Source: JBILXY01 sp044378055
GTDB taxonomy: Bacteria; Patescibacteriota; JACMRA01
Assembly (NCBI GenBank): GCA_044378055.1
Contig: JBILXY010000004.1
Location: forward strand, 17,781 to 81,780
DNA length: 64,000 nucleotides
Direction: 5' to 3'
Below are positions 44,946-54,217 of this stretch, piece by piece; position 1 is the first letter of the stretch, and every line of letters begins with the position of its first letter. The notes under the pieces were generated by a model. That model had not been told where the DNA came from and ran no database searches. It saw only the letters and a list, made by a program, of their open reading frames with translations. Made by a program: the position numbers and the translations under genes.

Positions 44946-47165
44946 CTACTCCTCTTCCGCCAGTGCGTAAACATCCCTAGGCTTTGATCCATTTTGCGGG
45001 CCAACCACTCCTTCTTCTTCTAGTTGCTGAATAATTCTGGCGGCCTTTGGATAGCCTATTCCCATCATTTGTTGAAGGAAAGAAGCTGAACCTTTCTGAT
45101 ATTGAATTACCAGGTTTTTAGCTTCTAAATATACTTCATCTTTACTATCATCATCACGGGAAACCATTCCTGGCACATTAATTTTTACTTTTGGTGTTTC
45201 TAAAACTTTTAAATCTAAGTTACTAAAAACGTCGTTTTCATCGGCTAGGCGTTTTAGGTATTCAACACATTTTTTCACTTCTTCATCTGAAACATTTGGT
45301 CCTTGGAAGCGAATTGCATACATGGAATTTGGGTTCATGAATAAACCGTCGCCTTGACCCAACAGTTTTTCTGCTCCCCCTTGGTCTAAAATAACTCTGG
45401 AATCTATTTGGGAAGCTACGGCGAAGGCAATTCTGGAAGGAACATTAGCCTTAATTAAACCTGTTACAACATGGGTATCTGGGCGCTGTGTACCCAAAAC
45501 TAAATGGATTCCAACTGCCCTAGACATTTGGGTTAATCTCACAATAATTGGCTCTACTTCGGCTTTAGCCATCATCATTAAATCTCCTAATTCGTCTATT
45601 ACAAAAACCTGATAAGGTAAGGCTTCAATTCCGGTTACTTTAGCTAGTTTATTATAATCGGCTATGTTTCGCTTACTATATTCTTCCAGCAACTTGTATC
45701 GTCTTTCCATTTCTAAAACTGTCCATTTAAGGGCATTTATAGCTTTTTCAGCATCGGTAATAACGGGAGCAAGCAAATGTGGAACTTTGTCGTAAAGTTT
45801 AAGCTCTACGCGTTTCATATCCACCAAAATTAGTTGTAATTCTGACGGAGAATAGCGGTATAATAAACTTAGTAAAAGCCCATTAATCCAAACAGATTTT
45901 CCACTTCCAGTTGCACCAGCTACTAACAAATGCGGCATTTTAGATAAGGCAAAAATTAAGTTGTGGCCTGCAACATCTTTTCCCATTGCAATAGCAAGCT
46001 CATCTTGAAAATTCAAAAAACGATGGGTTTGCAAAATATCCCGAAGTAAAACAGACGATTTAACTTTATTTGGAACCTCCACCCCAACCAAACTTTGACC
46101 ATTCACCGGCGATTCTACCCTGATATTACTAGATGCTAAGGCAAGGGCTAAATCTCTTTGTAGGGCGTCTATGGCTGATAATCTAACACCATTAGCTGGT
46201 TTTAAAGTATATTGGGTTACAGTAGGCCCAACCGAAACATCGCCCATTTCAACACTTATTCCGAAGTGAGCTAAAGTTTCTTTAATAATTTTCTTATTCC
46301 CTTCAATATCCCCTGGTTCAACTTTGCTGGTGTTTTCTTTTAAAATATCAAAAGGAGGTAATTTCCAATCTACCAAATTATCTACAGGTTGCATTTCCAG
46401 AACATCTTTGGAAGAACCGCTGAAACTGAACTTTGGTTTAGCGGGTTTGGCAGATGAAGAAGTTGGTCTTGCTTGGACATCAATTACATCAGATTCTTTT
46501 ACATTCGAGGTTGCAATGTTTTCGGCAGTTTTGAAATTTACAGCCGGTCTATCTTCAGGTTTTGCAGAAATTTCATCGGTAATTGGTACAGCATTAGGGT
46601 TTTTCCATATTTCAAAAACATCTGGGATAAAGTCCCAAAATTCGCCTGGATTTCTTAAAGTTTGTTTCAGATTTTCTAAGAATTGAGTGAAAGTAAGGTT
46701 TGAAACCAAGAAAAATCCAAATACCCCAACAAAAACTAGCATAAAAGCTCCGCCAATTAAGCCAAAATAACCGAAAGCCACTGGATACATTAAATAGCCA
46801 AATAATCCTCCGCCTTTTTCAACTTCAGCAGGGGTTTTAACTTGCATTATCATGCTTAAAAAACCGTTTAAACAAGCCGATAAAAAGAAAAATCCCCAAA
46901 TTAATCTTCCATTAAATTCTGCGGCAAGTTCGTTATTTCGCTGAATTCTTATTAAAATAGCCCCAGTAATAAAGAAGATTATAGGCAAAACCACCGAACC
47001 CCTTCCAAGGAAAATAGCCAGGAACGAGCCTATAACACGGCCAAAGTTTCCAGCCAAACCAAAAATGCTTAAATAGGTTAAAATACCAGCCGCAAAAGAA
47101 GCAACAATTGAAAGTGTAATTTTAGTATTTACATCCAAAGTGGGTAAAATGCGAGGAAATTTCAT
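44946..47165 (-). CDS. ftsK: DNA translocase FtsK/SpoIIIE
   Basis: A 739-residue septal DNA pump. It has four N-terminal helices (about 20-160), a short linker, then the RecA-like motor with Walker A GATGSGKS, DMKRVEL, Walker B FVIDELGDLM and GTQRPDTHVVTG. The C-terminal winged-helix gamma domain (SASFLQQMMGIGYPKAARIIQQLEEEGVV) would read chromosomal orienting sequences. ATG 47165 is preferred to a TTG 12 codons upstream. It works with the divisome to clear DNA from the septum. Neighbouring genes on the same strand are too far away to prove an operon. Confidence 0.95.
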   Translation of the reverse strand: MKFPRILPTLDVNTKITLSIVASFAAGILTYLSIFGLAGNFGRVIGSFLAIFLGRGSVVLPIIFFITGAILIRIQRNNELAAEFNGRLIWGFFFLSACLNGFLSMIMQVKTPAEVEKGGGLFGYLMYPVAFGYFGLIGGAFMLVFVGVFGFFLVSNLTFTQFLENLKQTLRNPGEFWDFIPDVFEIWKNPNAVPITDEISAKPEDRPAVNFKTAENIATSNVKESDVIDVQARPTSSSAKPAKPKFSFSGSSKDVLEMQPVDNLVDWKLPPFDILKENTSKVEPGDIEGNKKIIKETLAHFGISVEMGDVSVGPTVTQYTLKPANGVRLSAIDALQRDLALALASSNIRVESPVNGQSLVGVEVPNKVKSSVLLRDILQTHRFLNFQDELAIAMGKDVAGHNLIFALSKMPHLLVAGATGSGKSVWINGLLLSLLYRYSPSELQLILVDMKRVELKLYDKVPHLLAPVITDAEKAINALKWTVLEMERRYKLLEEYSKRNIADYNKLAKVTGIEALPYQVFVIDELGDLMMMAKAEVEPIIVRLTQMSRAVGIHLVLGTQRPDTHVVTGLIKANVPSRIAFAVASQIDSRVILDQGGAEKLLGQGDGLFMNPNSMYAIRFQGPNVSDEEVKKCVEYLKRLADENDVFSNLDLKVLETPKVKINVPGMVSRDDDSKDEVYLEAKNLVIQYQKGSASFLQQMMGIGYPKAARIIQQLEEEGVVGPQNGSKPRDVYALAEEE

Positions 47166-47262
47166 CAATTGAAAGTTGAAAGTATTAGAAGGTTTTGGCA
47201 AGAGCCAAGCAAGTTTGGGCTAGACAACGCTGTCATCTAGAAACAATTTCAGGATTCAAAAT

Positions 47263-47297
47263 CCACCCCGTCAGTCTGCGACTGCCACCCCTCAATA
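47263..47297. repeat. GC-rich intergenic repeat fragment
   Basis: AAAATCCACCCCGTC followed by CAGTCTGCGACTG, a small dyad. The AATCCACCCCGTC part recurs inverted at about 31094-31107. Confidence 0.65.
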
Positions 47298-47305
47298 TTT
47301 TCGCC

Positions 47306-47337
47306 CAAAAATGAGGGCCAAGTTCGGTACTTGGCTC
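47306..47337 (-). terminator. Rho-independent terminator
   Basis: On the minus strand: GAGCCAAGT/ACTTGGCCC stem (one wobble) with loop ACCGA, followed by CATTTTT. It ends the 47355 gene. Confidence 0.7.
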
Positions 47338-47354
47338 TTTTGTATATTTAAAAT

Positions 47355-47588
47355 TTATTCGTATAAAAAATTATCTACAATTTGCTTTAACTCAAACTCA
47401 GTCATACCTTGTCCAAGAAACTCAGCGCAAACCCTGTCTTTAATATATTCAGTTTCCCATCCAAGTAATTCACGAGAAATAAAACTAGTAACTTGTTCTT
47501 TAGTTAGAGTTGAAGAAGAGCTGTTGCTAGGAGCAGTTTGTCTTTTTCCATCTTGCTGAATTGTTTTACCACGATTAGCTAATGTCAT
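47355..47588 (-). CDS. Small protein of unknown function
   Basis: A 77-residue soluble protein. The first 28 residues are polar (Ser/Gln/Lys rich); the rest is predicted helical (SFISRELLGWETEYIKDRVCAEFLGQGMTEFELKQIV) with one Cys. GAGG five bases before the ATG and a terminator after the stop support a real monocistronic gene. The helical part has the look of a small adaptor or DNA-binding domain, but no family is recognised. Confidence 0.65.
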   Translation of the reverse strand: MTLANRGKTIQQDGKRQTAPSNSSSSTLTKEQVTSFISRELLGWETEYIKDRVCAEFLGQGMTEFELKQIVDNFLYE

Positions 47589-47660
47589 CTTTCCTCATTT
47601 ATAAAAATAAGTGTGTAATCAATTCTAAATATATTATATTTACTTTGTCAAAAATTTTGC

Positions 47661-48614
47661 TTACTTCAGATATCTTTTAAACCAATTCACTGTTTCTTTG
47701 ATGGCTTCAAGGTTTGTGGCTTGTGAATAGTTTGGGAAGAATTGGAAGAATTTTGTTGAATCAACCAACAAAGCAGACTTGTGTAGATACTGTTTTTCGT
47801 TGGCAAGACGAATGTATGGGTCTAGGAATACTTTAATTTTGAAAAGCCAATTTGGCATTGAACTTATTTTTGAAGGCACTTTACTTTCGTCTATAATTAA
47901 TTCGGCAAATTCACTTATGGAAGCTGGCTGCATGCTTGGAAGTACAAAAATATTACCATCCACGCTTGGGTTTTCGGCAATAATAGCCACCGCTTCAGCC
48001 AGATCACGAGTATAGGTAAAACTGAAAGGAAAGCCTTTGGTTGGTAGAAGTTGTATATTTTTCCTATTTAAGAATAATGGCTTGAAAAACAATGTTCCAA
48101 ATATTGATCTTGTGGCATAAGGACCAAACAAACTGGAAGCTTTAACAATACTGGCTTGAATTAAGTTTTCCTTTAAAGCTTTTTCAAAAGTTGTTGAAAC
48201 ATAACCCCGAATTTGAGATTTAGGTGAATTTGGACTGTATGGCGTTTGTTCGCTAATTGGGTTGACATTTAATTGGCCTATTCCATCAAAACTATCAACA
48301 AAAATAATTCTTTTTCCAGACTGCCCTAATTCGATTAAATTTTTAACAAAAACAGGATATTCAGCCGACCAAGTTTTTAAACTATGACCAATAGGATAGT
48401 AAGCAGCAATAACTAAATCTGATGTTTGGGTGGCTTCTAATAATAGATTGTAATTTAAAATATCTACTTTTTTAGTATCAAAAGCACGGCCAAATTTATC
48501 TTTTCCAGTTTTATTTATTCCTAAAACTTCATGTCCTCTTTCCAGCAATTCATCTGCAATTGCCGCCCCTGCGCTGCCATCTGAACCCAATATTGCAATT
48601 TTTAATTTAAGCAT
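47661..48614 (-). CDS. NAD-dependent epimerase/dehydratase-like protein
   Basis: A 317-residue extended short-chain dehydrogenase-like protein. The N-terminal nucleotide motif is GSDGSAG (10-16). The usual YxxxK catalytic pair is not evident: the matching segment reads YVSTTFEKALKE, so activity may be altered. Middle motifs (KASSLFGPYATRSIFG, FTYTRDLAEA, GNIFVLPS) fit sugar-nucleotide epimerases. Its ATG overlaps the end of the V/A-ATPase gene by eight bases (ATGCTTAA), so translation is coupled to it, a pairing without an obvious reason. Confidence 0.8.
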   Translation of the reverse strand: MLKLKIAILGSDGSAGAAIADELLERGHEVLGINKTGKDKFGRAFDTKKVDILNYNLLLEATQTSDLVIAAYYPIGHSLKTWSAEYPVFVKNLIELGQSGKRIIFVDSFDGIGQLNVNPISEQTPYSPNSPKSQIRGYVSTTFEKALKENLIQASIVKASSLFGPYATRSIFGTLFFKPLFLNRKNIQLLPTKGFPFSFTYTRDLAEAVAIIAENPSVDGNIFVLPSMQPASISEFAELIIDESKVPSKISSMPNWLFKIKVFLDPYIRLANEKQYLHKSALLVDSTKFFQFFPNYSQATNLEAIKETVNWFKRYLK

Positions 48615-50388
48615 ATTTCTTTAATATTTCTAAAGTTTTATTTCCAAATTCCAAAACATCTTGGAAATTAGTTTGGTATTTTAGGTTGGTAAGAATGGAT
48701 TGCATTTCGGGATTAAAAATTTCGGCAACCAAATTTTCGTTGTCATTTTTTTGCTCAAGAAGAAGGTTTACTTTATTGTACAGGTTAATAATTACAGAAA
48801 GCATAGCCTCCATTTTTTCAAAACTGCAATAAGTATCAATTTCATCGAAGCCATTTTGTTGTAAATAATCTTCACGAAGTGACTTGGCAATTTCAAGGAT
48901 TAAGCGCTTTTCATTATCAAGACCATCTGGGCCGACAAGTTTTACAATTTCCAACAGCTGATTTTCAGAAGCTAGAATTTGCTTGGCAAGCAACCTATTT
49001 TCCAAATAATTATCACCGACAGGAAGGGTGGCATTTAAAATTTTGGCGTAATTTTCTTCAAAAAGGGAATAACTGGTTTGCCAGTTAATGGCGGGATAAT
49101 GCCTTTTCATAGCAAGCCCAGCGTCTAATGCCAAAAATACCTGACTATTTTTCAAACTATTCTGGGTCATCGGTTCGGAAAAATCTCCACCGGGAGGCGA
49201 AACAGTACCAATTACAGTTACCGAGCCTTCCTCGCCATCAAAGTTTTTTGTAACACCTGCCCTTTCGTAAAAAGCAGCAATTCTACTTCCTAAATAAGCT
49301 GGATAACCTTCTTCTGAAGGCATTTCGCCAAGCCTTTGGGAAATTTCACGCAGTGCTTCAGCCCATCTGCTGGTTGAATCGGCCATTAAAACCACATTTA
49401 GCCCCATGTCTCTAAAGTATTCTGCTATGGTAATTCCTGTGTAAATGCTAGCTTCACGGGCGGCTAAAGGCATGTTGGAGGTGTTGGCGATTAAAACTGT
49501 TCTTTCCATTAACGGCCTATCGGTTTTAGGATCAATTAGAGTTGGAAATAGTTTAACCATTTCAGTCATTTCATTTCCGCGTTCGCCGCAGCCAACATAA
49601 ACCACCACTTCAGCATCGCTCCATTTGGCAATTTGCTGCTGAGTAAAGGTTTTGCCTGCTCCAAAAGGGCCTGGGGTTGAAACTTTACCACCAAGTAAAA
49701 TTGGGAAAAATGAATCGATAACTCTTTGCCCGGTTTTAAAAATTTTCTTAGCTTCTAATTTTTTTGCGACAGACCTTGGCACTTTTACAGGCCATTTGCT
49801 GGCTAGAGTTAATTCTTTTTTGCTTCCTTTGTTACTTTTTAAAACTGCAACAATATCCCAAACTTTAAAACTTCCAGCAGTTATTTTTTCTACTATCCAA
49901 GTTTCGTCGCTATCTAAAGAAGGTGCAATTAGCCAATGTTTTAAAAGCGGTGTTTCTTGAACATAGCCAAGTTTTTGCCCATGAGTAACCTCTTCTTTTA
50001 ACTGAACTGTTGGAATAAAATCCCATTCTTTATCTCTATCTAGGGCTGGAATATTAATGCCTGGTTGAATAAAAATTGGGCTTATTTCTTCAATTTTCTT
50101 TAATGGTCTTTGAATTCCATCGAACATTTCCCCAAGCATTCCTGGCCCTAATTCCACACTTAATAACTGGCCACTTAACCAAACTTCTTCCCCAACTTGC
50201 AACCCTGCTGTTTCTTCAAAAACCTGAATTTTAAGGGAATTTGTTTCGATACTAATAATTTCCCCAAGAAGCTTTTTACTGCCAATATAAACCGTTTCAA
50301 GCATTTTAGGCGATTCTTGTATTTTGCCATTTTCAGCCAAAACCTCAGCGATAATTAAAGGACCAAGCACATGAGTAACCTTAAGCAT
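48607..50388 (-). CDS. ntpA: V/A-type ATPase catalytic subunit A
   Basis: A 593-residue catalytic subunit of a V/A-type rotary ATPase. Walker A GPFGAGKT is at about residue 231; CGERGNEMTEM, MADSTSRWAEALREIS and PSEEGYPAYLGSRIAAFYERAG are diagnostic. The non-homologous region of A subunits (about 110-190) is present. It starts at ATG 50388 (the frame runs nine codons further). Subunits B, D, E, K and I are not adjacent: the next gene is an unrelated epimerase and the previous is a PIN toxin. Either the operon has been split or this is a lone copy. Confidence 0.93.
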   Translation of the reverse strand: MLKVTHVLGPLIIAEVLAENGKIQESPKMLETVYIGSKKLLGEIISIETNSLKIQVFEETAGLQVGEEVWLSGQLLSVELGPGMLGEMFDGIQRPLKKIEEISPIFIQPGINIPALDRDKEWDFIPTVQLKEEVTHGQKLGYVQETPLLKHWLIAPSLDSDETWIVEKITAGSFKVWDIVAVLKSNKGSKKELTLASKWPVKVPRSVAKKLEAKKIFKTGQRVIDSFFPILLGGKVSTPGPFGAGKTFTQQQIAKWSDAEVVVYVGCGERGNEMTEMVKLFPTLIDPKTDRPLMERTVLIANTSNMPLAAREASIYTGITIAEYFRDMGLNVVLMADSTSRWAEALREISQRLGEMPSEEGYPAYLGSRIAAFYERAGVTKNFDGEEGSVTVIGTVSPPGGDFSEPMTQNSLKNSQVFLALDAGLAMKRHYPAINWQTSYSLFEENYAKILNATLPVGDNYLENRLLAKQILASENQLLEIVKLVGPDGLDNEKRLILEIAKSLREDYLQQNGFDEIDTYCSFEKMEAMLSVIINLYNKVNLLLEQKNDNENLVAEIFNPEMQSILTNLKYQTNFQDVLEFGNKTLEILKKYA

Positions 50389-50535
50389 ATTAGTTGCAGG
50401 AAAGGCACAAGGCAAAGTTATGTCAACGAATTTAAATAAAATTAGAGGATAGTGTTTCTTTTTATAGTAAATTTTTCATGTGGAGAGATTGAAGTATTTA
50501 ACGATTTCGATAATTGAGAACAATAAATTGTGATA

Positions 50536-50940
50536 TTATTTTTTTGCTTTATTATTAAGCTTTTTATCAAAAGTTATTAATTCTAAATTGTAATAATCTT
50601 TACAAGCCATTAAATAACAGTCTGCGAAATCTAAATTCTCGGTTTCAAAAAACTCTAAAGCAGATAAACTAATATGCTTATCTTCAGCAATTATTCCTTC
50701 TTCAGTTAAAATGGCAATTAGAAAATTTACTAAATCTGTTTTGGAACAGTCATATTGTTTTGATAAAATATACACAACTTCGGCAATAATAATGCTTGGC
50801 AGGTGAATGTTAATCAAACCTTTTTTCAGTAATAATAATTTTTCTTGTGCAATATTCCACTCTGTAAGATTTCTTTTGGTGAAATAGCTAACCAATAAAT
50901 TTGTATCAATAATATATTCTTTGTTACTTTTGTTTTCCAT
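50536..50940 (-). CDS. PIN-domain toxin (VapC-like)
   Basis: A 134-residue PIN-fold protein. Acidic site residues are Asp12 in YIIDTNLL, a Glu in IIAEVVYIL, Asp in LDFADCYL and Asp in TFDKKL, complete for a Mg2+-dependent ribonuclease. Its start overlaps the AbrB-type antitoxin gene by 17 bp, so the two are translationally coupled. This is the second toxin-antitoxin pair in the window and uses a different antitoxin type. RNA target unknown. Confidence 0.88.
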   Translation of the reverse strand: MENKSNKEYIIDTNLLVSYFTKRNLTEWNIAQEKLLLLKKGLINIHLPSIIIAEVVYILSKQYDCSKTDLVNFLIAILTEEGIIAEDKHISLSALEFFETENLDFADCYLMACKDYYNLELITFDKKLNNKAKK

Positions 50941-51178
50941 ATCTTTTTGCGTCTCTGTGTAAATGCGAGTCTATTCTTGCTTGTTGAATTTCTTCATCGG
51001 TAAAAACTTTGTCGGTCTTAAAATTTTCGGCAATTTCCATAAAGTCTAAGACAGGTCTTAAAATATAAGTGTTGCCTTTTTTTATTAAAACTACTTTTTC
51101 GTATGATTTCATATCATCTCTAATTTTCTTAGGAATGGTAATAGTCCCTTTTTTGGTCATTGGTAAAGTATAAATCAT
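50924..51178 (-). CDS. AbrB/MazE-type antitoxin
   Basis: An 84-residue antitoxin. The SpoVT-AbrB swapped-hairpin domain is at the N-terminus: MTKKGTITIPKKIRDDM, then VVLIKKGNTYILRPV. A charged C-terminal tail would contact the PIN toxin, whose gene overlaps by 17 bp. The dyad just upstream of the ATG is the probable operator. Confidence 0.88.
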   Translation of the reverse strand: MIYTLPMTKKGTITIPKKIRDDMKSYEKVVLIKKGNTYILRPVLDFMEIAENFKTDKVFTDEEIQQARIDSHLHRDAKRYGKQK

Positions 51179-51179
51179 A

Positions 51180-51228
51180 TTTCTTACTTATTTAAGAAAA
51201 GTTAACTTTATTTATAAAAGTATGTCAA
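51180..51228 (-). promoter_or_regulatory. Operator dyad and promoter of the AbrB/PIN operon
   Basis: Dyad TTTCTTA-N6-TAAGAAA at 51180-51199 directly before the ATG. On the minus strand TTGACA (51223-51228) and, after 17 bp, a poor -10 (TTAACT), so the dyad would cover the transcript start. Confidence 0.55.
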
Positions 51229-51337
51229 TTAATATCAGAGTAAATCAGCCTTGGATAAAAACATTTGCTTGCCATTTACCTACAACTATTTCTGAATTAA
51301 ATTACATAGGATTTTTTTCTTGTGATCGTATAAATTT

Positions 51338-52930
51338 ATGTACTATATAACAACTTCCCGCCCTTATACCAATTCTACTCCGCATTTGGGAACAAGCATG
51401 GACGCTATTTATGGTGATGTTTTTGCTAGATTTCACAGGCTTTTAGAAGACGGCCAGGTTTTGTATAGTATGGGTTTTGATGATCACAGTTTTAAAATTG
51501 CCGATAAAGCCATAGAACTAGATTTAGACCCTAAAGTTTATGTGGATTCCAAAAAAGAAGATTTTATAAAAAGCTATGAAAAGTTAAATATTTCATACAA
51601 CAGCTTAACCCAAAGTTCCAGTGCTAAACACCACTGGGTGGCCAATTTGGTTTGGAATGAATTAAAAAAGAAAGGATTTATTTATTCCAAAAGTTACAAT
51701 GGTTTATATTGCAAAGGTTGCGAAGACTTTTACTCTACTTCACAATTAATCGACGGACGCTGCCCTGTTCACCCTTATTTGGAAATTCAAGAGGTGGAGG
51801 AAACCAACTATTTCTTCAAGTTAACCCATTTTAAAACCGATTTAATTCAATATTTAGGCGAAGTAAATGTTCCGGACAGTTCAGTAATTGTGGAGATGAA
51901 AAAGTTTGCTGAAGATTTACAGGATATTTCAATTTCAAGAGACAAAAGCAGGTTAAATATTGAATGGGGCGTACCAATTTGGAGCGATCCTAGCCAAGTA
52001 ATGTATGTTTGGTTTGAAGCTTTAATCACCTATTTAACCCCCCTAGTTAACGATGATTTGTTTGTTGAATTTTTAAATTTCCACGCCAATAATCCAAAAA
52101 CAGATAACTTGGAAGAATTTTCGGTTAAAGATTTATATGAAATGTATATTCCAGATTATTTTGATAGAAGTGAAGAACAATTAGCTACACAAGTTTGGAC
52201 TTTATTACGAAACAAGTTACCTCAGGACTTGCAAATTATTGGTAGAGACAATGCTAAATTCCATTTAATAATTTGGCCTGCAATTTTATTAGGATTAGAT
52301 TTACCACAAATTAAAAACTGTTTGGTTCACGGAATGATAACCGACAGCCAAGGCAGGAAATTTAGTAAATCTTTAGGAAACGGTGTTGAATTAGATGAAA
52401 TTATACAGAAAATTGGCCCAGAAGGAGTACGATTCTTTATTTTAAATGAATGTAATTCAGTTGGAGACAGCCCATTTAGTTGGGAAAGAGTGGCTAATTC
52501 CTATAATTCCCATTTGGCCAATAATTTGGGAAATTGTTTAATGCGAATTACCACATTGGTGGAAAAATTTCTAGATGGATATTTAGATTTAGATTCTTTT
52601 GAAAACACCAACCAGATTGAAATTGACACAGATAAAATTTATAACCACCTGGCTAATTTTGCACCTGAAAAAGCCAGCCAAGCCTTGTTTGCTGAATTAA
52701 GTAAAATTAATGTGTATTTAGAGGAAACAAAACCCTGGAGCTTAGGTAAAGACCCGGTAAAAAATTTAAAGAAGATTAAGGAAATTTTAACAGTTGCAGC
52801 TTGGAATTTAAGAAACCTAAACGAAGTTTTAAGTTTGTTCCTACCAGAAACAGCCAGCTACATTTCAGAAAGCCTAAACGCCCCAATAATAACCAAAGCC
52901 AAAGTATTATTCGAAAAGATAGAATCGTAA
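51338..52930 (+). CDS. metG: Methionyl-tRNA synthetase
   Basis: A 530-residue class I enzyme charging tRNA-Met. The HIGH box is PHLG (15-18) and the KMSKS box is FSKSLG near residue 340. A zinc-knuckle-like CKGCEDFY...RCPVHP is near 125-145, and the anticodon-binding helical domain begins after about 390. GFDDHSF replaces the common GTDEHG in the first half, an uncommon variant of the methionine pocket region. No C-terminal tRNA-binding domain. TATAAA lies three bases before the ATG, without a Shine-Dalgarno site. Confidence 0.94.
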   Translation: MYYITTSRPYTNSTPHLGTSMDAIYGDVFARFHRLLEDGQVLYSMGFDDHSFKIADKAIELDLDPKVYVDSKKEDFIKSYEKLNISYNSLTQSSSAKHHWVANLVWNELKKKGFIYSKSYNGLYCKGCEDFYSTSQLIDGRCPVHPYLEIQEVEETNYFFKLTHFKTDLIQYLGEVNVPDSSVIVEMKKFAEDLQDISISRDKSRLNIEWGVPIWSDPSQVMYVWFEALITYLTPLVNDDLFVEFLNFHANNPKTDNLEEFSVKDLYEMYIPDYFDRSEEQLATQVWTLLRNKLPQDLQIIGRDNAKFHLIIWPAILLGLDLPQIKNCLVHGMITDSQGRKFSKSLGNGVELDEIIQKIGPEGVRFFILNECNSVGDSPFSWERVANSYNSHLANNLGNCLMRITTLVEKFLDGYLDLDSFENTNQIEIDTDKIYNHLANFAPEKASQALFAELSKINVYLEETKPWSLGKDPVKNLKKIKEILTVAAWNLRNLNEVLSLFLPETASYISESLNAPIITKAKVLFEKIES

Positions 52931-52933
52931 CCG

Positions 52934-52993
52934 TAGTGGCGAAGTTTACGAGCCACAGGCAAAACGAGGGCGTAGCGGCAATCGTGAATCGCC
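52934..52993. repeat. Palindromic repeats, family B then family A
   Basis: Family B: GTGGC-GAAGTTTACGA-GCCAC (core AGTTTACGAGC at 52943-52953). Family A: GGCAATC-GTG-AATCGCC (52977-52993), preceded by CGTAGC. They begin right after the metG stop. Confidence 0.82.
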
Positions 52994-53016
52994 ACCAATA
53001 TAAACCATAAAAATAG

Positions 53017-53054
53017 CCCCCAGTTTATAATAGCTGAGGGTTTGTGTTGTTTTT
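53017..53054 (+). terminator. Probable metG terminator
   Basis: CCCCCAG/CTGAGGG stem with one mismatch and a 10-nt A/T loop, followed by a T-rich tail (TTTGTGTTGTTTTT). Confidence 0.6.
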
Positions 53055-53099
53055 GAATGTAATTTTGCGTCTCGGATTGTTGCATTAAAATACCAAAAT

Positions 53100-53630
53100 T
53101 TAGAAAGTATCGAAAATTAAATCTAAGTTTATCAAATCTGGGAAAATTTCAGATAATCCCAATGTTGGCTCATCCCATGATTCAGAACTAAAAATGACAA
53201 AGTTGATACTATCGAAAAACCTAAGTGTAATCTGCCTTGCAGTCTCTGGCGACAAATGTGATTCGTCCATAAAAACCAAACGGCTATTAACAAACAGACT
53301 TTGCATTGCTCGAATTTTACAACTGCCAGTTCTCAATATTTCATCTTTAATATTGTCATAAAGCACATCTTTTCTCATGCGAACTGCCAAAGTATTATCA
53401 ATGACAAATTTTCCATTTGGTCTATCAAAAATCTTAGTTCCTTTTTTTGAACTGCTTAATTCCTCTTCGGTACAAATTCTATAACTCTGCAATACAGCCA
53501 CTAACACACTAACACCATTTTCAGTAGATTTTCCCTCATAAATATAAATACAATTGTAGAAGGGTATTACTTTTCTTACAGGTAATTTACTAGACGATGT
53601 TAAATGTTGATTGCCCTCGCTATAACTCAT
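53100..53630 (-). CDS. Protein of unknown function
   Basis: A 176-residue soluble protein from ATG 53630 (TATAAT three bases upstream). A beta-rich first half (KVIPFYNCIYIYEG, VSVLVAVLQSYRIC) is followed by a mixed second half ending in an acidic, hydrophobic tail (FPDLINLDLIFDTF). No family recognised. Its leader shares ACTTGCCAAAA and TTGTGAATTT, 37 bp apart, with the 54361 gene, so the three genes from 53100 to 54765 look like one expansion under similar signals. Confidence 0.58.
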   Translation of the reverse strand: MSYSEGNQHLTSSSKLPVRKVIPFYNCIYIYEGKSTENGVSVLVAVLQSYRICTEEELSSSKKGTKIFDRPNGKFVIDNTLAVRMRKDVLYDNIKDEILRTGSCKIRAMQSLFVNSRLVFMDESHLSPETARQITLRFFDSINFVIFSSESWDEPTLGLSEIFPDLINLDLIFDTF

Positions 53631-53711
53631 ATAATTATACAAATACCTACAAATTCACAACAATTAAGAATTTAACACTGGAATTATTTTGGCAAGTACA
53701 ACAAGTTAAAT

Positions 53712-53738
53712 AAAAAAGCCCCCGAGAATTTCCCGGGG
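53712..53738 (-). terminator. Rho-independent terminator of the 53746 gene
   Basis: On the minus strand: CCCCGGGAA/TTCTCGGGG (one mismatch), then GCTTTTTTATTT. Confidence 0.82.
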
Positions 53739-53745
53739 TAACTAT

Positions 53746-54072
53746 TTATGAGTCGCCAAATAAAAGAATTTCAATTCCTTCAGTATGAACGCTGTTTCCC
53801 TTCATATTATGAAGTTCAATAGTATCTCCAACATCAACAGATATATGCTCTTCAGTTGTGTAAGAATTCATAACTGGCTGAGTAAGAACAGTATAAAACC
53901 ACTCATCGTGATTTTTAGCACAATTTGGAAAAATTCCACTACCTTGAACTAATTCATCTCTTTCTACTTGCAACATTACTGTTGCATAGCCTTCATCAGG
54001 CACATGACATTTCAGGAGTAATTTATTACCCTGTCCCTCGCCTATTCCAGTACAAATTAGTCTCTTGCTCAC
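53746..54072 (-). CDS. Small HTEG-motif protein, unknown (paralogue of 54361)
   Basis: A 108-residue beta-rich protein starting with GTG; GGAGG eight bases upstream fixes this start. Its last 30 residues (GDTIELHN...SVHTEGIEILLFG) match the end of the 54361 product (GSTIKFFY...KIHTEGLDLLLAE), and both have a Cys-x-x-Pro in the middle (KCHVP, VCSLP). I do not recognise the family. Located between two terminators with its own leader. Confidence 0.68.
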   Translation of the reverse strand: MSKRLICTGIGEGQGNKLLLKCHVPDEGYATVMLQVERDELVQGSGIFPNCAKNHDEWFYTVLTQPVMNSYTTEEHISVDVGDTIELHNMKGNSVHTEGIEILLFGDS

Positions 54073-54163
54073 TTAATATACCTCCGTATCTACAATATAT
54101 TTACAATTTGCCTCGAATGATTCCAATACTTATCTTACATGCTATATAAAAAATTTGGCAAGT

Positions 54164-54183
54164 AAAAAACCCCAAAAAGGGTG
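54164..54183 (-). terminator. Rho-independent terminator (perhaps the former tig terminator)
   Basis: On the minus strand: ACCC-TTTTT-GGGGT then TTTTT. It lies about 35 bp beyond the tig 3'-end remnant and about 180 bp beyond the 54361 gene. Confidence 0.65.
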
Positions 54184-54217
54184 AATTGTTTTTTGTATCA
54201 ATAAACGGGATTATTTC

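Noticed and set aside
52801..53085. Frames of 69-75 codons at the end of metG
   Set aside because: They overlap metG out of frame and run into repeat families A and B.
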